Assembly: GCA_000934455.1 (NCBI GenBank)
Contig: KN882807.1
Location: 94,019 to 136,913 of the forward strand
Direction: 5' to 3'
DNA: 42,895 nucleotides
Source: Apostichopus parvimensis
Taxonomy: Eukaryota > Echinodermata > Holothuroidea > Aspidochirotida > Stichopodidae
A program made the translations under genes and the position numbers. Under the pieces are notes generated by a model. That model was not told the DNA's origin, did not search any database, and saw nothing but the letters and a program-made list of their open reading frames with translations. Below are positions 12,801 through 24,800 of the stretch, piece by piece. Numbering within the stretch: the stretch's first letter is position 1; each line of letters begins with the position of its first letter.

Positions 12801-15800
12801 TAATGACTCAGATCGTGTCTCGAAAAGTTGGGGGTTTGTGGACAACTCGGACATCCACGGGGGGTGCCTGGAGGGATAAAGTTAGGGAAATCCTGCTTTA
12901 ATACAACATATAAACAAAGTTCATGGCAACAGTATCTTACATTGGGAGTGGGAGAGGGGAGGGGGGTGGTATAGGAGCTGACAATGGCATAAAAAATGAT
13001 GCTTCCATGAAAAATTGGGAATTGCCACAGAACCCATTAATTTATGAAAGCTGTTATATGGTTTGTTTTCAGTTGGGGTATCACACAAAAGTAACTATCC
13101 ATTTTATACGAAGCGTGACACATTTCATTATCTTCTTCTAATTTCAACAACTGCTTTCAAAATCAAGACTGCTGAACAGAATCACTACAGTCATATTTGT
13201 ACATGTGTTTATATGCCCTATAAAAATAAATTGAAGTACGTGAAAGCTCCCCACTTTGGTCCGGGTGTCTTGTATAGAGTGTCTACGAGTGTCTTGTCTT
13301 AGAGAGCGTGGTGGCCAATTGGCTAAGGCGTCGGACTCGTGATCCAAGGATTGCTGGTTCGATTCCTGCCTAAGTTCATTACGTTGTGTCCTTGGGCAAG
13401 ATGCTTTATCTCACTTGCCTCTCTCCACCCAGGGGTTAAATGGGTACCTGTGAGGTAACTTGTCATTGGGCGCAGTATATAACTGCTGCCGACTGGAGGG
13501 ATTGTCTCTGGGACAGGTTATCATTGACCAGGGGTAATATAACGTCTGTAAAGCGCTTTGAGACCTATCGCTGGTGTAAAGCGCTATATAAAAATCAAAT
13601 ATTATAAATATTATTATTGTCTTCGTTCCCTTCCAGAGAGTACGGACGACACGGATGGTTTGACCTTCCTCTGGGAGGTCGTCACCAGCCCCGTCGACGA
13701 GGACCTCATCACTGGACACGAGTCTCTGCTGAAGCTGCAGCATCTCAGCCCCGGTTTCTATCAGTTTAGGTATGTCGCCCTCTTCTTCTTCATCTTACTC
13801 CAACCTATCAAAAAATATCATCATAGCTAATATTCTCAAAACCCGGTCTATTGCAGAGTTCTAAAGGGTCGCTTGATTTTTCGGCCGTGTCACGTCATTT
13901 CCAGTTATTTAAGTCCGTCACTCGAGACACTGTTCTACTTCTATTAAGAGACAACTTCACAAATGTTGTTTGAGCGACTTAATTTGCTGAAACTAAGTGT
14001 ACCGCAGAGCGTATTTCAATTTGGGGGTCGAGCAGAGTCTCTTGATGTTACAGCTGTGTCACGTCATTTTCCAATGATTCTGCTGACCTGGGTCAAGTCT
14101 TTTACCTGAGACACCGTACTACTTCAGTCGGGAGAAAACTTCATAAGGGTTGTTCGAGTGACTTCTCTGTCTGGATAATAGTGTACAGCACAGCCGTAAC
14201 AGTGATTTCAATTGGAGGTCAAGGTCCTAACCGTTGACTTGACCAACTAGATTCAAGTCGTAGACCATAAATTTTTTCACTGTTTTCATCTCTATCGGGG
14301 AAAGACTTGAGTTTATGTCTTGAGTTTGACTGACTGGGTTCATGACCTTTCACAACAGTATTGAAGTTCATTTTGACTTGTAGACAATGTCTGTGTGTTT
14401 ATTGGTTAAGCCCTTATGTTATTATATTCATATTCTTCGCAAAAGACGAGAGGAAGCTTCTGACAAAAAACATGCTCGTAGAGATGTTTCATTAGACAAC
14501 ATCGCTAGGCAAGTCGTGAGAATTTTTCAAATAATTGGGAAAGGAGTAGGAATAGGGGTGAGAGAAGGGGGTGGGGAGGGGGTAATAAAGACACGAAAGG
14601 GCTGACTAAGGATAATTCAGGAACAATGACGTAGAGGGAGGCAAAAAAAGAACAGGAAGGGGTGGGTTTGTAGGAGTAGATGACAAATAGGAAAATTCTG
14701 GTGGAGAGGGAGATGAAAGGAAAAGGGATTGGTTATGGAGTAGCCAGGACAATAATAATAATAAGTAAAATTTATTTAGCGCATAATCAGCAAAGCTGCT
14801 CAAAGCGCTTTACAAATGTAAAACCTAAAAACAAATAGTAACAAAAACCAAAGTATTAAATATAAAAAATAAAAATAAAAAAAAATAAAAAATGTAAAAG
14901 CCAAAAGCAACAATATGAAAAACACACTCGTACTAAACGATACTAAAAACTGAAACGCATATAGTCCAAAACAATTTCAGAAGTATGTAAATAGTAAAAT
15001 AGATTAAATCATAGTCTATGTTTAAATACAAATAAGTATGAGAAACTATAGTACAGTAAGACAATGGACTGTGATTGGTTGGCAAAGGGGGAGGAGAAGA
15101 GGAGGAACACAGGGTGTAAGAAGACAAAAGGGGAGAGGGATCAGAAAAGAGAAATGGAGGGAAAGATGAATGGGAGGGGATGGGTGCCGAAAGGTCAAAG
15201 ACGAGGGGGGTGGGGTTGGTTGCCGATACCAGAAGCCATAGGACTATGTAGAGAGAGCCTCAAGGGACACTCAGGTGTGGGATAGAGGAAGTAAAAGACC
15301 TCCCCCCCCTCAGGTGAACCAAAGCTGTCCAATTTAACCATGTTTTATATCATTTCATTTTTTTTTCTCATTCTCGCTTTCTTTTTTTGTTTGTTTTACT
15401 GTTTAGATTGACTGTGACTGATATTGATGGAGCCACGGATATTGCTTTAGTTAATGTCACCGTGAAAGAAGGTAAATATTCGACAACCAGTGTAGGATTC
15501 TTAAAACATTTAGGGTAGGATGGTAACAGCCTAATAGAGCATGAAGAAATCTCGGGACAACAGATTGTTTCAAAAGTGTACCATTAATCGCTTTATAGAA
15601 AGTGTTTTACTTGGTAAATCTGATCTAAGAGAGTGATACAGTTCTGCTCAATTTGCTGAATTATTTCAGTTAATATCCTATCAGATTTGGTAGAGATTTA
15701 AGTGAAAATTGGTAGGCCTCATGCCCAAAAATGGTAATAATTGTAATAACCGACCTCAGCAAAGGTAACTTTTTTTCTTTTTTCTTTTTTTTCTCGTTTT

Positions 15801-18800
15801 TATTATTTCGGTATTTTTCAATTCTCATCGTTTTCCTACTCCATTTGGAACAGAGGTTGATCTCGAACCGTTTGCCGATCCCGGTGAGGAACAAGTGATC
15901 CACCTGCCAACCGATGAGGTGATCCTGAACGGAAACGGCAGCCGCGACGACCATGGCATAGTCAAATGGGAGTGGACTATAGTGGAGGGAGGGCTAGCTG
16001 ATATGTCTGTGAGTTTTCTCAATTACAGGCATGAGCTTTTTCCGCGAATTCGCGGAATATCCGTGATTCCTTTTCTACCTCGGGGACAAAAAACTATTAT
16101 CCTAACACACTGTAGCATACGCAAACTGGAGCCTATGCCGCAATATTTGCAAAGTTCTGTGATTTTTTTTTACCCCAGGCTCATCCCTGCAATTAGCAAC
16201 TGTGTATACATCTTCTTTGTTTCTCTGCTAACCTGTCCGCTCACAACAACTGCACTTTGCTCGGCAGTATCTCATATTTGTCTCAATGTATATCATGCAA
16301 TAAAAAAGTGAAGGTAATTTACTTATGAATATAAGTTTGATATATATATATATATATATAAACATGGAGAAGTTTTAATACATACCTACTTTCTCAAAAA
16401 GGACAAAGCTTCGGTCCCGAATGTTCACTTCATGGAATATCCTCTTTCTTAAAATTTTTAAGTTCTAATCATAGACATTTAGTTGCAACCGAGAAATTGG
16501 GAAGAAAAAAACGCTGCTCTGATCGTCTTCTTATCTTCCTCGTTGAGGGAGGGGAGGAGGAGGAGGGGAAGGAGGGGATGAGAGACTGCAGAGGTTGCCA
16601 ACTGTATTAATTATCTCTCTCTGGGCTTGAATTCGTTTGTTGTTTATGTTTTTGTTTGTTTTTATTTCCACTTCTTCTTTATCAACAGGGTTCTTCTGAC
16701 GTGGTCCTCAAGGCCAGTAAACTCCAGCAAGGCATTTACACCTTCAGACTGAAAGTGTACGACAGCAAAGGGCAGAGTGCTAATAATACAGTTAGAGTTC
16801 ACGTCCTTTCAGGTAAAGAAGAAGTCAACAGAACTTCTCAAAAAATTGAGATGTTGCGATTTAATTGTAAAATATGTGATTTTCAGGTGATGGAAAATAG
16901 CTCCTGTGGTATAGCACACAGGGCCTGAATACATCCATGTTAGTCAAATTTCATTCTAGCATATGATTTGTTTACTGTAATGTATTTACCAACACCCTAA
17001 AACTCTTTCGAACCCCATGATGATTCTTAGCCTAATATTTGGCCTTCCTTGACGTTTTGTTATGAGGCAGATGAACACAAAATTTGCATATAATTTGCAT
17101 ATGATTTGCATATAAACCCCATGCTTACTGCTCATATCCAATCATTTTGGTGATGATTCTTAGCCTCATATTTGGCCTTCCTTGACGTTTTGTTTTGCAG
17201 GTTAACACCAAATTTGCATATAAGACCTAATTTTGTATATCAAGACCCCATTATGTGGTGACACCCTATGTGCATATAATTTAACCTAATTTGCATATTA
17301 ATACCTTATTTGCATATAATATGCGATACCTAAGGGTGTCACACTCATCAAATGACTTCGTCTGACATACATGGCTGACTGCATCAGTTTTTAACGAGAA
17401 GAGATACTCCATACTTCCTCATGGAGAACAGTGTAGCAACTTGTCAGAATGAATAAACCCCATGTACAGTGTAATGTATATGAACTTCAGTATTAATTAA
17501 AGACGTGATTTTAGTAACTCATAGCAACCAGTAAAAGTTTGTTAGCACTGGCTTGTGATAAGATAAGATCCTGTTCACCCTTCCCTTTTTTTTATGATTA
17601 TTTTTATTTTTTATATTTTTTGGGATTTTCAGAAGAAGAAAACAAACCGCCCGTGGCTGATGCAGGCCCTCACAAGGAACTGTCCCTCCCGGATGATTCC
17701 ACGTCTCTAGACGGGAGCAGTAGCCGAGATGATGTTGCCATAGCAACCTACCTGTGGGAAATGATCAAGCAAGTAGCTGTATAAATATTTTAAACTTTTT
17801 GTATCTGAGAGAGAGACTGAGAAACGTGAACTGTGTCATCATATATACCTCACAGGCCTGTACGACTGAATGGTCGTTTTTTGTTCACTGATGCAATGAA
17901 TCATTGTTGAGTTTGTGATGGAGCAATTTGATAACATCCAATTACACAATTGAATTTTTTTTTTATATCCAATGTCGTAATATAAAATATAGATTTTGAA
18001 GAAAAACAAAGACAGTTCATGAATGGCATCACAAAATTCAACAAAAATGTAATATCTGAACAAAAATGTATAAATTTCAATATTTTCCATCTCAACTACG
18101 GAACGAGCTATTATTCTGAGAGTTGGGTCAATCTGCTTTCTTTACCGCGCTCTCTGTCACATATATTTGTTACTTTCCCTTTAAAATCAACAATGACGGA
18201 GGGCGTTGTGGTCAAGTGGTTAAGGCAGTGGACTGGTGGTCTAAGGATTACAGGTTTGAGCCCTGGCCAGATCATTGCATTGTGTCCTTGGACAAGTCAC
18301 TTTATCTCCATTGCCTCTCTTCACCCAGGTGTAAAATGGGGACTTGCGAGGTAACTAGTAAATATAGCCGGTTTGTGGCTACACCCTATGGGAAGTCCCC
18401 CGGGGGACACGTGGTTGTGGTGCACTGTGGTGCCCCAGGAGTGATTGATTGAATTGCGCACACTTTGGTGTGTAGGTTTTGACAAGTTACCAATGACCAG
18501 GGTTAAGTAGTACCAGCGCATAGACACTTTAGTGTATATTTGCGCCTTATAAGAACTGTGTATTATTATAATTATTATTATTAATGACCTCTGTTAATTA
18601 GTCCGTAGGTAAATCATTTTTCTCATCTTCTATTTTGTGACTCTCATAGGGGTCCCGACAGTGACAATCTGGTCATCGAAAATGCCGACACTGCTAAAGT
18701 CACGGTGTCTGGTTTGGTAGCCGGTGATTACACCTTCAAATTGACGGTCACGGACGCGCAAGGTGAATCCAACTCTGCCACGACCCAGGTCCTAGTCAAG

Positions 18801-21800
18801 AAAGGTAAGTGATTGTCCAGAAAGTCTTACAGCTGCATCTCCGGTTTTTTTCTTTCAATCGTTTGCCATTGGACGGGAAAAATGCCCTGTAATACAGATG
18901 CCTCTAGAAGGCATCTACACACCTGTCATTTTGGTATCATAATTTAAGCGTCCAGTGCCAATGAAGAGGTTTTCTTTCTGGATTTTGGTGCTTTAGAAAT
19001 GTCTTTATTACGATTTATCATTTGTTGTTGCCGCTAATTAAAGACAGCATTTAAAGGGAGAGGAAACAGACTTTGATACCGCAGATANNNNNNNNNNNNN
19101 NNNNNNNNNNNNNNNNNNNNNNNNNNNNNNNNNNNNNNNNNNNNNNNNNNNNNNNNNNNNNNNNNNNNNNNNNNNNNNNNNNNNNNNNNNNNNNNNNNNN
19201 NNGTCTTTATAGTGAGGTGTGCATATGTTTATTCAATGTAAACTACAGGCAGTGGTGATTGGTCAACAGTTGTCCATCAATCATCCAATGAACAGGTAGC
19301 CCGAGCGTTAAGCCTCTTGGGGCGCTGGGACATGTGTAAATGTAAGATGGCCTGACGTTTTGATCCTAGCAGGATCTTCTTCAGAGGCTGAATGACAAGT
19401 AACAGTAACAGAAAGGGACAAATACACACACAGAATACAGACAGGTTAATGAGCATGGTGAACACAAAAGAGATAGATGTAAGAGGATTAGTAGACAAGG
19501 GATGGAGAGAAGAAAGAAACCAACAGGGGGAAGAGGAGAGGTAGGAGATAAACTGTAGAGGGCTGGTTAGTGGATAAGCAGTTTGCTAACAGTTTTGTTT
19601 TATTTTGATTTGTAGCTAGGACATAGCGCCATTTTATATAGTTGCACGAAAGTCGTCAGATCGACAGACAGAAACGTTGCCATGGAGATGAAGTAGCATG
19701 TTTCGCTGAGTGCCCTTTCAGTTCTGTTTTGGGTATTTTCTTTCATCCATGGAGATGAACTTCTTTTTTTTTTTTTCTTCATCCAGAAGTTAACATGGAT
19801 CCTGTGGCTAATGCCGGACGAGATATAACGATATCTTTGCCGACAGATTATGTCGAGTTGGACGGATCTTTGTCCTCAGACGATAAAGGCATCACCTCTT
19901 ATTCCTGGACGAAGGATGAAAAGAGTCCTGCAGCCGGGGTAAGTTTGCTAGAGTGACAATTTGGTGGTAACAGAGAAAGGTTGGGTGTGTGTGGTATCAG
20001 GGAAAGGAGTTATGCTTTGGGGATCAGCTGCTGGGGTATGGTTCCATGAAGAGTTTAATCAACTGTGAAAATGAGGGTTTTGTTAAGAGGAAACGTGAAG
20101 ACCATGTGGTTGGGGGGGGGGGGGTTGTTTCGTTAAAAGTATCTAAGACCAGTGGCTTGGGTATGTTTGGCAGGTTTTTCTAAAGCTGAAAGCAGGAACT
20201 TGATGAGGTAAAACATTAGTTTGGTGAATTGTTTTTGGCGTGGAGGTGTGGGGTAGAGTGAATTAGTCACACAATTAACCCTTATCAGGTCTTTAGGGGT
20301 CAGGCATGTGAGAAATAATTGTGATTTTTTTCACATCCCAACCATTGCCTGGCCTTTGGGCACCTGTGTCAATAGAATCTGCAGTGATAAGCAAAGTTAG
20401 GGTGATCTTCTCTATAAAATCAAAGAGTTTTGCTGTTTGCTTTTCTTCAGGTCATTCTTGATAATACCCAAAGTTCTGTCAGGCTGAAGATCGGCAAATT
20501 GGTCGCAGGGTTGTACGTGTATAATCTTACGGTATCGGACGCCAAAGGTCGGACCAGTTCAGATACAGCGACGATCAGAGTTAAAGAAGGTATAAATTTC
20601 AATCAAAACAATTTTGCAATGGGAAAAGGTTTTCATTTGCGAGAAGAAAAGCATGTGAACTCATAAGCCATGTGCTGTGCAGCCCTGTTACTAATGCTCA
20701 CCCCTAATATTGTGTCAAATTATGCGCCTAACCTAACAACAGCAGAGGTCCAAGGGCACTGCTGACTTATGAGACGAAATGGAATTGCACTTCCTTTTCT
20801 TAAAGGGTTATTCCTGTCGGACACATTTTCGAACTTTGAACATTGGAAGAGTCAAATATACTAGACGGGTTTAGCTGAAGACTCCATCTCAATGGCTCGT
20901 CCCTGACTCGAGATAACGTCGATCGAATGTAAACCTCTCTTGACCGACTAGACTTTAAATTACTCCATGATGTTGGCTCACAGTAGGTGGGTGTGTGATG
21001 TCATGGTAGGTGGGTCTGTGATGTCACAGTAGGTGGGTCTGTGATGTCATCATGGTAGATGTGATGTCATCATGTTAGCCTTTACTTCATATTGTTATCT
21101 TCTTGTTAATTCATCCTTGAAAGCGGATTCATTTGGGATGTTTGCTTGGCTGTCAAATTTCTCTGTATTTTGAAAATTTCATCAAACTGCAACAATTTTT
21201 CTAGAAATATTGTTTTCCATCTGTGGGTTAAATGATCTACATATTGTAGAGAAAAACACAGACATTTTCGGCTAAATTGCCATCGTGATATCATTTCACA
21301 CTGTTGTTGCCAGATGCAATTACAAAATATCACAAAATGTTAAAAAAAAAAAATTTTGCAGATTTACATAAATGCTAGGAGAATGTGGATTTCACCTTTC
21401 TTTTTAAAGGGGTTTTCAATACTAAATTTACATTTGGCTCTGCCTTACCAAACAAATCTACGATAATCCATAGAATAGATCACCAATTGGTCAAATGTGG
21501 CAAATGTTCTTCCAAAGCTGTAATTTCCTTTTATAATATGGTTGAGATTTATTCTTCAAATATGGTTACCCCCATTCTGGTAACCCCAAGTTGCAAGAAT
21601 TATGTTTTTTTTGTTTTTTTGTGGTCGTTGTTTAGTTCGAACATTCCAATGAATTTGTTGTCTAATTGCTTTTGACAGATCCTCATGCTAAAGACTTGGT
21701 GGAGCTGCTGTTTGATAAAGATGTTTCTGCATTTAAGGAAAGTGAAAAGGTTTGTTTCCCAATTCTTGACCTCTCTCCTGCCCCTCCCCTCTGACTCTTC

Positions 21801-24800
21801 TACCCCCCCTCCCCCCCCCCAAAAAAAAAAGAAGAAGAAGAATCATGAAGAATGTTATCTTTATTTTTAGAAGATGAATTTAGGCAGAATTTTAGTTTTG
21901 ATCTGTTATAGTTCAAGAAAAAAAAGTGATGTGGTTGTTGGTTTTGTTCTTATACCTTTTCTTTTTTTCAGGATGGTAAATCTTTCGACTGCTCCTTTAA
22001 GGTTAAAGGTTAAATCAATTCCTCAGTGCAAGCCTAAATGTAAATAGTTCATCAATTCTAATAGCTCAGCCAAAAAACATGTTTGGTTGAACTGCATATA
22101 CACAAGACAGTACCCTTGGGTGTGTAATTCCACACAATTTGTCGCTTGTAGTGTCATAATTGCATTTTAGGAAACTTTCCGTCCTGATATAATTTTTTCT
22201 GGAGAGGTTACAATGAATTGTGGCTTTGGGTAATTTTGGTTAAAATGCTTAAGTTTTTTTTTGGTTTTGTTTTTGCCAGGGAATTGTTTTCTGTATTTAA
22301 AAATAGTGGCCCTAACATTGATCTAATTCCTTTGGCTTTATACAGAAAGGTCTGGTCTCATTTCTGGAGTCAGTAGTCGAGGGCGAAGTTTTCTTGCAGG
22401 AGATCTCACACACTAGCTCAGGAAGGTAAGGCTCACTCTACCTAAAGGAAGGTAAAGTAACCATTAACCGCAGGGAGGTAAGGCTCCCTTAATACCTTAA
22501 AGGGATTAAGTAACCGCTACCTCAGGGAGGTAAGGCTTACTACTACCTAAAGGAAGGTAAGGTTTACTACTACCTAAAGGAAGGTAAGGTATACTACTTA
22601 AGGGATGGTTAGGTTTACTATTTCCTAAAGGAAGGTAAAGTAACCATTAACCTCAGGGAGGTAAGGCTCCCGTAATACCTAAAGAGATTAAGTAACCGCT
22701 ACCTTAGGGAGGTAAGGATTACTACTACCTAAAGGAAGGTAAAGTAACCATTAACCGCAGGGAGGTAAGACTCCCTTAATACCTAAAGGGATTAAGTAAC
22801 CACTACCTCGGGAGGTAAGGATCCTTTAAATACCTAAAGGGATTAAGTAACCGCTACCTTAGGGAGGTAAGGCTTACTACTACCTAAGGGAAGGTAAGGT
22901 TTACTACTACTGCAAGGAAGGTAGAGTAACCATTAACCTCAGGGAGGTAAGGCTCCCTTAATACCTAAAGGTATTAAGTAACCGCTACCTCATGGAGGTA
23001 AGGCTTACTACTAATTAAATGAAGCTAAGGTTTACTACTACCTAAAGGAATGTAAGGTAACCATTAACCTCAAGGAGGTAAGGCTTCCTTAATACCTAAA
23101 GGGATTAAGTAACCGCTACCTCAGGGAGGTAAGGCTTACTACTACCTAAAGGAAGGTAAGGTTTACTACTACCTTTGGGGAGGTAAAGTAACCATTAACA
23201 TCAGGGAGGTAAGGCTCCCTTAATACCTAAAGGGATTAAGTAACCGCTACCTCAGGGAGGTAAGGTTTACTACTACCTAAAGGAAGGTAAGGTTTACTAC
23301 TACCTAAAGGAAGGTAAAGTAACCATTAACCGCAGGGAGGTAAGGCTCCCTTAATACCTAAAGGGATTAAGTAACCGCTACCTCAGGGAGGTAAGGCTTA
23401 CTACTACCTAAAGGAAGGTAAGGTTTACTACTACCTAAAGGAAGGTAAAGTAACCATGAACCGCAGGGAGGTAAGGCTCCCTTCATACCTAAAGGGATTA
23501 AGTAACCGCTACCTCAGGGAGGTAAGGCTTATGACTACCTAATGGAAGGTAACTAAGAGTAACCAGCTTTATGGTAAGAGTTAGACATCATTTCAATTAG
23601 GTAAAGTAACTAATACCCTAGGAAGATAAGAGGTAACCGCTGTCTCAAGAATATAGAGTTTTAAACTTGCTGCACAAAACAGTTAAATGCAAGAATATAA
23701 ATGTAACCTGCCACTCTGAAACTCCCCAAGGTAGGTAGAGTTACATGTTAAAGACACTTCTACCTCTGGAGACCTAATAAAACCTGCTTCACTTTGTCAG
23801 GACCAGTAAAGAGCATACCCTGGTATTTATTCACTAACTCAGGAAGGTGTAGTAAAGGTACTACACATTTGAAGAATAGTTAACGTCTGGTAAGGCTAAC
23901 CGTTAAAACTTTTTCTCTCTGTTTTCTCTGGACAGACTCCTCGTGATTTTCTATGCCACCAACTCCAGTGATGGTGGGAAGCCCATCGGTGGGCCCTCGG
24001 TCCTCCAGATGCTGAAGGACAGTTCCTACAAGATGCAGCCGATTAGCTACGATACCGTAGGTAAGGAATTTTGTAGCCGTGGGTAAACCATGTTAATACC
24101 ATAGGTAAACACCATAGTAGTGTAGGTAAGAATTATTAATAACATAGGTAAACATCATAGTACTGTAGGTAAGAGTTATTAGTAACATAGGTAAACATAG
24201 TAATGTAGGTAAGAGTTATTGATAACATAGGTAACATTGTAATGTAGGTAAGTGTTATCGATGACATAGGTAAACAGTAATGTAGTTAAGAGTTATTGAT
24301 AACATAGGTAACATTGTAATGTAGGTAAGTGTTATTCATAACATAGGTAAACAGTAATGTAGTTAAGAGTTATTAATAACATAGGTAACATAGTAATGAA
24401 GGTAAGCATTATTAATAACATAGGTAAACATCATAGTAATGTAGGTAAGAGTTATCAATATCATAGGTAAACAGTATTGTAGGTAAGAGTTATTAATAAC
24501 ATAGGTAAACACCATCGTAATGTAGGTAAGAGTTATTAATAACATAGGTAAACATCATAGTAGTGTAGGTAAGAGTTATTAATAACATAGATAAACATAG
24601 TAATGTAGGTAAGAGTTATTAATAACATAGGTAAACATCATAGTAATGTAGGTAAGAGTTATTAATAACATAGATAAACATAGTAATGTAGGTAAGAGTT
24701 ATTAATAACATAGGTAACATCATAGTAATGTAGGTAAGAGTTATTAATAACATAGATAAACATAGTAATGTAGGTAAGAGTTATTAATAACATAGGTAAC

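Noticed and set aside
16021..16311. Continuation of exon 7's frame past its donor
   Set aside because: The frame runs into the MITE and non-coding sequence, while a good phase-0 donor at 16009 joins perfectly to 16689.
17773..17774. GT donor five bases downstream of the proposed GC donor
   Set aside because: Joining it to 18650 gives a stop after four codons. The only in-frame alternative acceptor (about 18608) would insert the pyrimidine tract as coding sequence.
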